Of a stretch of DNA of 64,000 bases, positions 10,881-22,400 are shown piece by piece (the first letter of the stretch is position 1; each line of letters opens with the position of its first letter). This DNA is from Smittia aterrima (taxonomy: Eukaryota > Arthropoda > Insecta > Diptera > Chironomidae): NCBI GenBank assembly GCA_033063855.1, contig CP093829.1, positions 11,046,243 to 11,110,242 of the forward strand. Reading direction: 5' to 3'. A program made the translations under genes and the position numbers. The notes below the pieces were generated by a model. That model worked only from the letters and a program-made list of their open reading frames with translations. It was not told where the DNA came from and did not search any database.

Positions 10881-12705
10881 TTAGTAATCGATATAAGTTG
10901 GTTCTCCATTTAATGAGTTCTTTGAGAAGTCGAGACCGCCCATGATGAAGTTAAAGCTGTTTGGAAGAATGTTCGAAGTCGGAGGCAGATATGTCGTGTT
11001 GTCAAAATTTGAGAAATGATGGATTTGATGGTCTGTTATCTGTGGTGGCTCGTGATGTGGAGGCAAAGGAAGAAGTAATGACGACGCTGAATGTGATTGA
11101 ATCTGATTGTAACTCGTGTTCGATGTGTTGTTGATCAGATTCATTGGATTGAGAGCCTCGGGAAGAAGTGATTGCTGAGGCATTGAATAAGTTGCTTGAA
11201 TTGGTTCTTGTTGGCAACTTGAAATGTTTTGAGTTCTGTTTATTTCTTCATGGCAAATCGAAGGTGTTTCTGTTAACGTGTCTTTGAGAATCTCGGGGAT
11301 AATGTAGGACGTTGTCTTCTTTTGTACTTTTACAGGCGTTTTCTCTTTCTCAGGTGAAATCTTTACTTTTCCAATTTTGTTATGTGACTTCAAGTGTCTA
11401 GCCAACGACGAACTTTGATTAAACTTTGCGCTACAACCACTCCTTGTGCAAGCAAACGGCTTCTCTCCTGTGTGTATCCTCTTATGAGCTATTAGATTGC
11501 TGCTGTTGCTGAACTTTTTGTTACAGTTGAAACTATCACATTTATATTTCTTCTCGCCTAGATGAATACTTTTGATGTGAACATTGAGATAAGCAGTTTT
11601 GTAAAATTGTTTCCCGCACTGCTTACAAACTTTGTTCTTAACTTGACTGTGTGTTCCTTCATGAGACTTTAACTCTGATGCAGATTTAAAAGCTTTGTTG
11701 CATAAGCCGCAAGTGTGATCTTTGATTCCTGTGTGAATCTTGAGATGAACTTTGAGATTCGATGAAGTGCTGAAAAGTTTTGGACACGTTTCGCAGGCAA
11801 AAGGTTTCTGTTAAGAATAAAATTATATAATATTTTGAAAATGTTATACAAAGCAACAAAAGAAATATTATCACCTCTTTTGTGTGTGTTCTCAAGTGCA
11901 AATTTAGATTTGAAACTTGAGTGAACTTTTTATTGCAGACGTTGCATTCGAAAGCTTTGTAGTTTGAGTGAGTTCTCATATGTAGGTCGAGATATCCTTT
12001 GTAATGAAATACTTTCCCACATTGAAAGCATTGATCAGGTTCTGAGAGAGCGGTCAATTTCTTTTTCCTCCTTTGCTTGAAGATTTGAATTTTTGAAGAA
12101 TTTTCTGTTTTCATTTTCTCTTTGTGATTCCTCAGTAAATCGTCAAGATGAGACTTTCCTTTAGCAGTCCTTTGCTTGGTTTTAATTTTCTTCACAGGAG
12201 ACTTCTCTTGATCATTCGACGGCAGAATTATGTCCATGTTGAGAAGATCATTGTTTGCTTCGATGTCTCCTGAAAGTATCATGTTGGGCTGATAATTAAT
12301 CTCCTGTTCTTCGCCTTCATTTCCAAAAAGTTCTTGTACAGCTGCTTGGATGTCCCGCTCGTCGACATTCTGCTCTTGATTTCTCATCATTTCTTGAAGT
12401 TTGAGATCGGAGTTCTTGCATTGCTGTTGAAATTGAAAAGCGATGTTGAGCTTGTAACGACAGTCATAGCAGATCGATGTTGGAGCGTTGACTTTATTGT
12501 AAATCTAAAATAAGATAGTTTCATTTATTTTAACTAAACGAATCGAGAGCAATTTAATTGTTTTTACCTGTACTGAAGAAGTTTGTAGAATCATTTCACA
12601 AATCTGCATTTGTGTGTTGATATCAATTGAGTAAATTGACAAAAGGTCACTCTTGTCATCAACTAGGCAAGTTCTACAAGTTCTATGAAGCCCTATCAGC
12701 GACAT
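10881..12705 (-). CDS. ZAD and C2H2 zinc-finger protein, probable DNA-binding regulator
   Basis: Exons run 12705-12568, 12504-11875 and 11807-10881, all GT-AG and all phase 0, giving 564 residues. The N-terminal zinc-finger-associated domain (ZAD) has the two CxxC pairs: CRTC in exon 1 and CYDC early in exon 2. In insects this domain mediates dimerisation. A basic and acidic linker follows. Seven C2H2 fingers come next: two at about residues 205-253 and five at about 257-398. Fingers 6 and 7 are joined by a TGEKP linker, and the exon 2-3 junction falls between fingers 2 and 3. The C-terminal 165 residues are rich in Asn, Ser, Pro and Gln, like an activation or disordered tail. ZAD genes diverge fast, so no ortholog is named. 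The target is unknown. The gene is convergent with eyeless. Confidence 0.92.
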
Positions 12706-14026
12706 TTGAGTTATTTTTGAAAAATCTGAAGAAAATTTATTTGTAAATAGAAAATGCTAAAATTAAGTTTGAATCAAGTTCTTCTTGCAAAACTAAGAAA
12801 GTGCTTTTAGCAATCATTGGCGGTAAAATCGAAATTTCTTTAATTTTTAAATTTCGAAAAGCTTAATTAACTCGTCTGATTAATGTAAAATTGTTAAGTT
12901 GGAAATTAATAATGATCCAAGGCATGTTAACAACAAGAATCAAATTAGTTGTAAATGATGTATTTTTTAGAAGATTCCAATTCTTTCCATTGACTGAAAG
13001 GATGAAACAAAACGAAAGCAAAGAAATCATTTTCATTCAAGTTTTCTTTTATTTCTCTTTCGCTCTCGAATCTGAAATGAAATATACTTAAAATAATTAA
13101 ACGTCTCTAACATTTCTTTCATCTAAAAATTTAATATCTAAATTTATATTGCTTGATCATTCGAAAGGAAATTCTAAAACTTTTTAAACATTTCTTTTGC
13201 ACAGCGCAAATATAAATATTTTTTGATCTAAGTTAAAGATTCTAGGAAATAATTCTTTTACCGCTAACAGGTAAGTGTGGAGATTTTTATGGATTTTTTC
13301 GTGGCTCAGGCTGAAGATTCTTTCGATAGAGATTATAAAACAAATTACAAACTATTTTGTAGGCATTGGATTCATCAATTGCACTCGTTTTTCGTTTAAA
13401 TTTTCCTTTCGTAAATTCGTCATTGGTTCATTGATCGGTAAGCAAGACAGAACTGTTAAGTCTTGATGATGAAGCCAAAGAACAAAAAGTTGAAATAAAT
13501 AAGTTTTTGATTTTACTCTTAGACAAAATTTTCTAAGTACAGCGCTATTGAGATTTTTGAGATTTGTGAGGGAGCTTCGGATGAACATTAGGAACTACTT
13601 GAGAATTGCAACTTCTATAAAAATATTTTCTCTTCATATTTGCAAACACTTGGAATTTCTGGGCATGGAAAATTTAAGCTGCTAAATGCAACAAGAGAAC
13701 AACGTCAATTAATCAGTTCTTACTCCACTACATGCATTGAGGCGGGGTACGTGAAAAATAATGTTGATGGGGCAACTCAAACAACTTGCTCGACAGTCTC
13801 ATTCCACGTTTGTTTTTTTTCCTTTAAAAATCATTTTCTTTCTTCATCGATTTGCATCAAACATTCACAGCACAAGTTTTCCCATTTGAATTGTTTTTTT
13901 TTTCTTTATCTTTTTTATCGGAAATTTTGAGTTGATGACATTCATATTTTTTTAGAATTGACGCAGTGCTTTTAAAATGGTTCGTACGAGGATCCAACAT
14001 TTCATCACAAATCAAATTCCTTAAAT
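12706..14026. other. Intergenic: zinc-finger promoter and Oatp 3' end
   Basis: This 1.3-kb AT-rich stretch holds the 5' flank of the zinc-finger gene on its left and the presumed Oatp 3' UTR on its right. I found no recognisable coding sequence; the open frames of 60-96 codons resemble nothing. A strong donor-like CAG-GTAAGT sits near 13268 on the + strand, but no exon can be built around it. Confidence 0.7.
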
Positions 14027-17000
14027 CTAACTTTGAGTTTGGCTAAAATCTGATATTTTTCTTAACGTTTCTGTATCGTTATCGATTTTGATGAGGTCTC
14101 CAGGCTGATTCTCTGTCACGTTCATGAATTGTTCATTCAAGTCCTTGGAGTTTGTTCGACGATGTCGTAACGTCGTGTCTTCTTCAGCGATCACATCAAC
14201 TGTTGGATGGTTGATAGTCGCACTATGTTCAACAACATTTGCTGTGCTCGGTTCCTCGTCAAACTCTTCTTCGTTAAACAAATCATTGCTTATCTTCTGA
14301 TTGTTCAGTTTCTTCGCCAACAAGTTTATGTCAACGACATTTGTTGGATCGTAAGAGTTTTTCCTCGAATGATGTTTACTGTTTGATCCACTGGTGCTGA
14401 GAAGGAAATTGTTCGCCAGATCATTGTCCAATCGGATGATTGCATTGTTGGGAAGGAAAGAAAACTCTTGGCCATACGAATAATTTCGCATGTGACGTCG
14501 ACGATCGTTAAAGTTCCGATTGAGGTTGAAATTACTATTCAAGTTCGTCATTGGCTTCTTGAGGTGGTTCACAATGTAGCGGATGTTTTTATTAACATTT
14601 TGATTGTTTGGTGCGTTCAACTGATTATTTAGAAATTCGTAGTCTCTCGAATTTGTCCGCGTGTGAGTCATCTTTAGCTTTTTCAAACGATTGTCCACAT
14701 CGGAGTTGCTTGAGTTGCTTCGTGTGATTTTAACATCACAACTGCTGCTACGAGTGTGTTTTCTATTATTGGGTGATCTAATGGTTGCAAGGACTTTGTC
14801 TTCGGGTCTACAATAAAAGAAATATTTAGATTTTTTCTTCGAAAAATATTTAATTTAAACTCACTTGTGCTCAAGTTGAATTTGTAACGATTTTGAGTCA
14901 TTTCTGAAGTGTTTTGATCCTACGATAACTTTACGGTTGAGATCACCTTCGCAATCAGCTGACATAAGATCGCCAGCTCCAGTCTGATTGTCTTTCTCAT
15001 CAAACAATTTATCTAAGCTTATAATAGAACCGGGAACGTCGTTTGGTGATAACGGATCAAGCTTATCAAGATGTTTTCGATTTCTAACCAACCACCAATC
15101 GACGATGAATATTGAGAGTGCAACGACTTTAATTCCTGTACATAATCCGATGTATTTATAACGGAACTTCTCAATATCATAGACCAAGCATCGTCCACCA
15201 GCTTCACCACACGAAGATTTCCACAAGAGACACGACGAGTCGATGAGATTCCCAAACAGTATCGGAGCTGGGATGTAGCCAAATAGTCTGAATATAACGA
15301 ATTGCATTCCTAGCGCGAATGACCTTTCTTCCTCTGATACAGATCTAAGTACAATCATCAGCAACGGCATTTGTGTTGAGGCAACGATGAACGTCATGAA
15401 GAATAGAAGAATCAAGAAGGGGAAGATAGTCCGACAAGGCTTGTGACAGGAACCGGCAGTAGCCACTGGAATCACAGTAACTTCTCGGAAGTCAGCATCT
15501 GAATTGAGGGCATGAGCTTGAGCTCCTTCAGCGCCCTCAAAAATTTGCTTCTGTGTAACATTTGTATGAACGCCTTAAAAAATTTGTTAATTAAGATGTG
15601 AAGTGAACGAGAATAATTTCAAACTTACAAGCACAGTTGGAATAGTTTGACGATGACGACGAAGTACATCCTGCGTGGCATGGACTAAAGTATGTGATTC
15701 CGTTGTTTCCGCAAACTGGCTCGACATCAGTCATTGGACATTCGCAGCCAAAATTGCATGCTGCGGTGAGATTCACCTGGAACGGTTCCATGTTATGTGG
15801 AGTGCTGTTATAGTAGGGCATGGTCGTTCCAGCCATTTTGAGATTATCACATCCGAGAAAGAAGAGAAGAGCGTAACACGCTAGACAAACGACATTCGAT
15901 ACCAGAACAAATTGCACTGCGCCCTTGGGCTTTAATTGGAATCTCTTTAAGAAGCATCCACCTATGAAAATTCCGATGCAAGCGCCAGGAATAGCAATCG
16001 AACCAGTGAACACGCTCGCTTCGCTTTTTCCTAAACTAAATTGAGTTTCCAGATATTTCGGTAGAAAAACAACGAATCCGCTCACGATCATGAGCTCCAT
16101 GCAAGCTCCTAGACACGTTACAATGTAAACGGGATTTGTTATCAAGCGCCACATTGACTGTGGAATGTCTGAAAGGATAAGCAAACACTTTGAAACAACC
16201 GAAATGAATTTTGTAATTAAAACTTTTACCTTTGATGTCTTTGCCGTAGCCACTGTCCTTTCCATTGTTGATATTATTCGTTGAGCTCTGAGGCTTCTGT
16301 GTCTGTGACTGTCGAGGTAAACTATTGCTCGAGTTTTGCGATGGAATTACGACCTGCTGACGATATTGCTCAGCTGAGCGGATCTTTTTCTTCTCACGTG
16401 TCAGAGACTAAGGAGGATACAAGGTTTGAATAAGAAAAGCTCGTGTTAAGAAAGTTTGCACAATGACGAATGCCATGAACGTCTTTCATTAGTTTACCTT
16501 GGGAAATGAAAAGAATGGAATGGCCACTATGATGAGCAGGAAACCGCAGAGCAGAAAACCTCCCCACCACATTCCTACCCACTTTCCCGATGTTGGATCT
16601 GTGCCGAACGAATAAATTATGTCATTTAGCTATCCCCATAATTATAATTACAAACTAACCGATGCTAATTACGTTTCCCGAGAACGCGTCCATATGAAAT
16701 GATAGCAAATAGGCTCCTAGAAGGAAGCCAAGTACTGGACCGAATGCTGCCATGCTGTACATGAAGCCTGAAAATAAACGAGAAATAGAATTAAAATAAT
16801 TCCAGTTTGATAGAATTTATTGAAGAGCTTTTTATCCGAAGCGTTAAAAAATTAGTTTATCTAGCAGACAGGAAGATTTTATCCTTCGGATAAAAAGCCC
16901 TAACAATTGGACATGCCATTAAAAAGCAATAAGGACTCACCAATGTACATCGAGGAACTTTCCTTCTTCACATGATCGTCGACATATGTCGTCCCTAAGG

Positions 17001-19473
17001 TAAAGAGCGGACTTCCACCGCAACCGAGTAAAAGTTGTGCCAAAACGAAAAACAAAACTGGTCCAAAAGTCGACGATTTACTCTCAAGGCAATTATTTCC
17101 TCTGCGAACGTTTAAATAAATTATTTCTTCACGTCTTCAAACGATGGCACAAACACACAAATTACCTCAGATTATTATGAGTCGCCAAGGCAGGATTTGA
17201 TAATTTACTGATATGATGACCAAATCGTCCGAGTCCCATGTCTTGCTCTCTGACTGAAACTAGTCGACAAATGTTGTCGTCAGTCTTGTTATCGAGCATG
17301 ATTCCTGGATTTGCTTCACCAATGAAGTGAGGAATCGAAAATAACGTCGATCCGATTCCCATTATTACGGCACCTGAGTAATCAAAACAAGAAACGGTGA
17401 ATTCTTTCTCTCTTTTAATTACATCTCAAATTTACCGATAAAGCGAATAATTTACTTATATGCACGACTGAACGGAATTTATTATCATTCAATTGATCTT
17501 AACACGAGAGCTTAATGTGAACACCAAATTGTAGGAATTTCCGATTAATTTGGGGAAGTGTAACGATAGGACAACTCAAGGGTTGTGAGCACAGTGAAGC
17601 CTTCAAATAATGATAATCGACTTGGTTCGCAGCTTTCTCGAGGGCGTGAGAGTGTTTATCAAACATTCGACAAATAAAATAAACAAAACTATTCTGCCGA
17701 ATGATTGATGGAGAATGTTTTCACACACGCTTTGCTTTGCGAAGGAATTTTCGCTGTCACAACGGAAGGCTCCAAATCAATTCTTAGTCGACACGCAGCG
17801 TGTGAATCGAATTTTTTCCATTAAGATTTCAGATTTTCATTTCCCGTACGCTGACAACTTTATTAAATCCGTTGCAAAGTAAATTTCATTTTATGAACAA
17901 GCTTGTGACATGAGTCGTAAAAATGCGAATAAAAATTTTATGTCATTTAAAGCTTAAACATAAAAGAAGCTGGGAACCTCTAAGCCTTTTGGATCGAAGG
18001 GAATTTAATATTTTTTGTTAAATAAAAACTTGACCTCCTTGAATGCGAAATTTGGCAAAGACTTTGTTACCTCGAAACTCAGCAAAGTTCATGAATTTCG
18101 TTCAAAACTTTTTCCACTCAGCGAGGAACGAACATCAGTTTTGAAAGCAGGAAAAATCTATCAATAAATGATTGATTCGCTATTGATTGTCGATCATGCA
18201 AGCTTAGAAATACGAAGCATGGATCTGAAGGACAAAAGTGAAATTCAGAATTAATGACTCTTACCGATTCCGATCCAAACAGGAATGTGCCTCCTGCTGC
18301 CCAAGTAGCTCACGAAAATAACAGTGATGACGTTTCCAATTTCGTAGCTTGAAGCTATCAGCCCAGACAAACTTGACGGAATATCAAATCTTTTCTCTAT
18401 TGTTGTTATGACTGAGTTGATGTATCCTGAGCTCAAAGCTTGTTGCAGTGTCACGAGCATTGACAGAAGAAGAACAAAAATCTGGTAAAAGGATGAAAGG
18501 ATCAACGTTTTAAAAGCAGCAGATTAAAATATTATGTTCGAGTACAAACCTTTATACGAGCCAGTTTCTGAATTCTCGCGGGACGACATGAGAGAATCCC
18601 GCAGTCACTTAATAACTCTTCATCAACCATATCATCGCTGTGATGGGTTTTCTCTCTGTCCATGAGACTTGCTGACGGCTGTCGACTGTGGCACTTTATG
18701 ACTGTGTCTGGACCAACCGAAGATGTGATAGAGGTTGTCGTTACAGCTGGATTAGTAAGAGTCGTTGAGACTGTTACGGTCTGTGCTTGTACTGGATCGA
18801 AAGTGGTCGTCACGGTTATTGTGCTTGGCAATGAATCCGATTCAGTGTCTTGTGGTAGATCCGCGCTGCTGTCGTCTTGTGTCTCTGAGTACAGTCCTGT
18901 CATTTCGTATTGAGACTCTTGCCGACTGTGAAGAATAAAAGTTTAATGAGATTTTGCAACTGAAAGCTTCTCTGAGTCTCTTAACAATAAAAATGATTCT
19001 CTTGGATAATTCGACTCCAGGTGGTTTATAGCGACTGTCGTCGATGACAAGTCAACCGCAAATAAAGCATTTTTAAGAGCTATAAGTTTAAACATCTTCA
19101 AGTGGGAAATGAAAGCATATGAAAACCCCTCTCATTTTACTATTTTTCTTGCATGTTGAGAGCTTAGTGCTTATCATAAGTGGCTGCTGAAATTACCACA
19201 TAAACAAGTCGATGGAAGACAGTAGAGCAGCTTCGTTTCAACTTTAAAGTTTTTCCTCGTTTCTACTCAAGAGATCTCTTCTAATTGTTGATTTAAAAAC
19301 TTTAAATATTCAAAGAGGAAACGAACAAGCGACGTCGACTGAGACAAGAAAAAAAAATTGTTCATGTAAATTATTTAAGATTTGACTTACCGATGACCTT
19401 TCCGGTGAGCATTTTGATCTGATCCGCCTGGAATATTCCCTTCTGTATCGTTGGACGGTTGTGTTGAGCTCAT
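14027..19473 (-). CDS. Organic anion transporting polypeptide (Oatp/SLCO), long form
   Basis: This is a plasma-membrane solute carrier of the OATP family, which moves amphipathic organic anions and steroid-like compounds. Exons, 5' to 3' on the - strand: 19473-19391, 18925-18550, 18481-18265, 17373-17166, 17101-16941, 16767-16660, 16598-16498, 16407-16230, 16168-15629, 15573-14865, 14807-14027. They total 3462 bases, in frame, or 1153 residues. The start is MSSTQPSNDTEG. About 150 hydrophilic residues precede the first membrane segment (IFVLLLSMLVTLQQAL). The family signature appears as DPTSGKWVGMWWGGF near residue 390. A Cys-rich Kazal-like loop (CNFGCECPMTDVEPVCGNNG) lies near residues 612-665. 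The last 260 residues form a hydrophilic, Asn- and Arg-rich tail. OATPs are usually about 650-750 residues, so both ends are extended. The length suggests an Oatp30B-like member, but the subtype is not settled. Confidence 0.93.
16828..16898. repeat. Perfect 15-bp inverted repeat in an Oatp intron
   Basis: GCTTTTTATCCGAAG at 16828-16842 is exactly inverted at 16884-16898, with a 41-bp spacer. It lies inside the intron between Oatp exons 16660-16767 and 16941-17101. It would form a clean stem-loop in RNA, or could be the ends of a tiny miniature element. Confidence 0.75.
17374..18264 (-). other. Longest Oatp intron
   Basis: This 891-bp intron joins ...WIGIG to AVIMGIG across a split Gly codon. 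No coding sequence or repeat was recognised within it. Confidence 0.8.
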
Positions 19474-22400
19474 GATTTGAGTGTCAATCGGTTGTTGTTC
19501 CCAATCAATTGTTGCGCTTTATCGTCCTCTCTATTTCCGTTTGAATTTTATGCTGAACATTGAGGATTCAATTGAGTTATCATTCTGAAAATATAAAAGA
19601 AGACGATGATAGAGCAGATATCGAAAGCAAACATAATGGAGAAGGATTTATTGAATCAATAGCTTGGTAATTAATTATGTTTTCTATCGAGGTTGTAATT
19701 ATTTTCTTGCAATGCCACAATCAGTGGGAAATGCTGATTGAATCTAAGTCGATTTTAATTGCCGCCGCTCAACTGAGCTGTCGCTAACAAATCCTTCCAC
19801 GGTTGAAAGCCGACAACTGTATCGATTTCTCCGTTCAAACAATAAGGAAAGCTAATGAAGAACTATTGACGAGAAATTCGCATTTACTGTAAATACATGA
19901 GCAATAAATATTCGGAAGGAATTATTGATTGGAATCTAAGGTTTCCACCAAGTTAAATGTTATTGAACTCAAATTTGTTTTCTGAATCCGAAAAAGTTCG
20001 AGAAAAAGAGTAATCTTCCAGACGATCATAAAAGCGTTATTTACGATCCCCGAAACCGTTTACGTTGCTTGTGTTTCCACCCTTTTTACTTCTTAATTCA
20101 CGTTCAATTATGTGCTTGACTACATCGACGCCTGAAGAAGATCCGAGAAATGGAAGCGATGGTTCAATAATTTCAATAAATTTACCGAGGCTGTCTATGG
20201 CTGGAAGTTAAGCGTGAATGATTTTATAGAACATGATGTTCTCACAAGTGTCGTGTTTCTAGCTATTTGAGTAGCTTCCCTTGCCTGTACTTTGATAAGC
20301 TCTCGTTCAAGTCACGCACTCTATGAATAATTCGCAAACAAATGCTTTACAACTGAGATTAAAACTCATTCCCTAAACATGAATTCGTATAGTGCTCAGG
20401 CGAATTTGCATCGTAAACGGTTTCTCATGTATCGAGCTGTCAAAAGCTTCCGAAACAAACTCGAGGCAGGAAAGAGTTTCCATTTTATTTATTTTTCATA
20501 CGGTTGCGTAAGCTCTCCTGTGTGCCCCCGATTTTGCATAGATTGAACAGATTTTAACGTTTCGATTTGTGTATTTTGCAAATAAATATTTTGGACGAAG
20601 TCTTTGCAAAGGATAGGAGCGGACAGTTGTAGCTTTAGCCGGTCAACAATGTAGGTCGGTCGACACGAAATAAGAGAAGCTCTGTCGCATAAATCTGTCG
20701 TGGTCGCTTTATCAGAACAATGTTATCATCAAGTGGAGAACACGAGAGAGAGGATGAAATGGGTTCAACAAATGAAATAAAAATAGAAGCGAAAGCCGGA
20801 CTTGGTTTATATTTTCGACATTTCTTGTGATGAGTGAGAGATGACAAATATCTCTCTGTGTCAACATGCCAAACGGATTATTTCGGATTAAATGAATAGA
20901 AATTTCCTGCGGAACGTTGTGCTTCACGCAGTAGTTCAAGAAACACCGACAAAAGTATTCCGAAAACCTCTACACGCGATAATATTTTCCACTTTTGGGA
21001 AGGTCATAGCGTAGGCGACATTCAGCTGGCTTTTCAAATTCTCGTGCAGACGGGATTGAATTTCTAAGCAACTCTCAGATTTGTGTGCTAAGATAACGAA
21101 AGAATGAAGCTTCATAACGAACGAGAGAGACATTTACGAGCGTAAAGTAAACAGTTAGGAAGACTAGCGAGTGAACTTCCGAGTCGTGTTTTATCATCTT
21201 TTGTCATTCTCATCTAACACAAAGAAGTTTCAAACTTATTCTAAATCGTAGAGAGGTTGCCTAATTAATTTGCGAAACTCAGAAGATTCATTTTCTCAAC
21301 GAGCGACCCGTAGCCTCAATGCGAAAATTAATTTGTAGCTGTCTTACCGTTATGGTGAAGAGTTGGGTCTGAAATCTATCGCTCGCCGCTTAAGTAGATT
21401 TTTCATTAAGCGGTCTATTCAATTGACTTCACGATCATTTTGGCGCTCTTGCTCCAATTTTGTGTTAAAGTGGGATTTGCTCATTCACAGTTAGACAAAA
21501 GCTGGCGCATTGCTGAACTACTGGAATTCACGTCACGTTCGCCCATTTTTAAATGAGTTGAGTTCATTGACTCCTGAGCTTCAAGTTGATGTTCCAAAAA
21601 CGAGTTCAAAGCTACCGTCATAAAATGTCAAAAGTTTGTTGTTGAATTTCTAATTGAAATCTCGAATATGATTTAGTTGGCAGTCGGGAAATTAATGTCA
21701 TAACAAATAAATTAGTCGATCTCAAAGCATTCGCATATAATTAATCAAGAAAGTCTCTTCTTGGTTAAAACTTTTCGAGGCATAAAGAATTCCATTACGT
21801 CGTTGGGCTATTGGCATGTAATCAAAATATTAAATCAAATGTAAATTAATTGAAAATATAAAACCGAAGCCGTCATTGCAGCATCGAACGAAGAAGCATC
21901 AGAGCAGAAATTTTCTAATTCAATAACTTTACATAATAAAATAGAACTTTGAACAAGCTCAAGTTCGAGCGATTTCTCTTTGCTTATTGATATTTCGCTA
22001 AAAATAATTTCCATAGAAGAGCGACTCACGTAGAGTCGAGTCGAGCTAATAATTCATCATCTTTCAAACAATGGCACTAATTATTGTTCTTTTTGCCAAC
22101 CGCAGTTCCAAGCGAGAGAAAGTTTCGCATAATATTTTTCTTCTTGTTCATGTGCAAAGTGCATTTGGAAGTTGAACGACTTGAAACTTACTTGGCTCGA
22201 AACCATCTGATCTATCAAGCGAGTAAAACATTTCCTTACCGCATTCGCGCGTCTACACAGACTTGAGAGAGAGAGCGAAATGACGTGAACATATTATGAA
22301 ATTTCACGGTACTCGGCGTCCGCACGAATAGTAATTTTAAATTTTTACTCTTTTTTGTTCGTGAAATGTAATAAGACATTACGACTTTGAGTTCAACACA

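Noticed and set aside
13264..13275. Strong splice-donor-like CAG-GTAAGT between the zinc-finger gene and Oatp
   Set aside because: No acceptor, open frame or similarity supports an exon there.
21156..21182. miR-7-like sequence (GGAAGACTAG)
   Set aside because: Only the first part matches. miR-7 is conserved over its whole length, and no proper hairpin arm is present.
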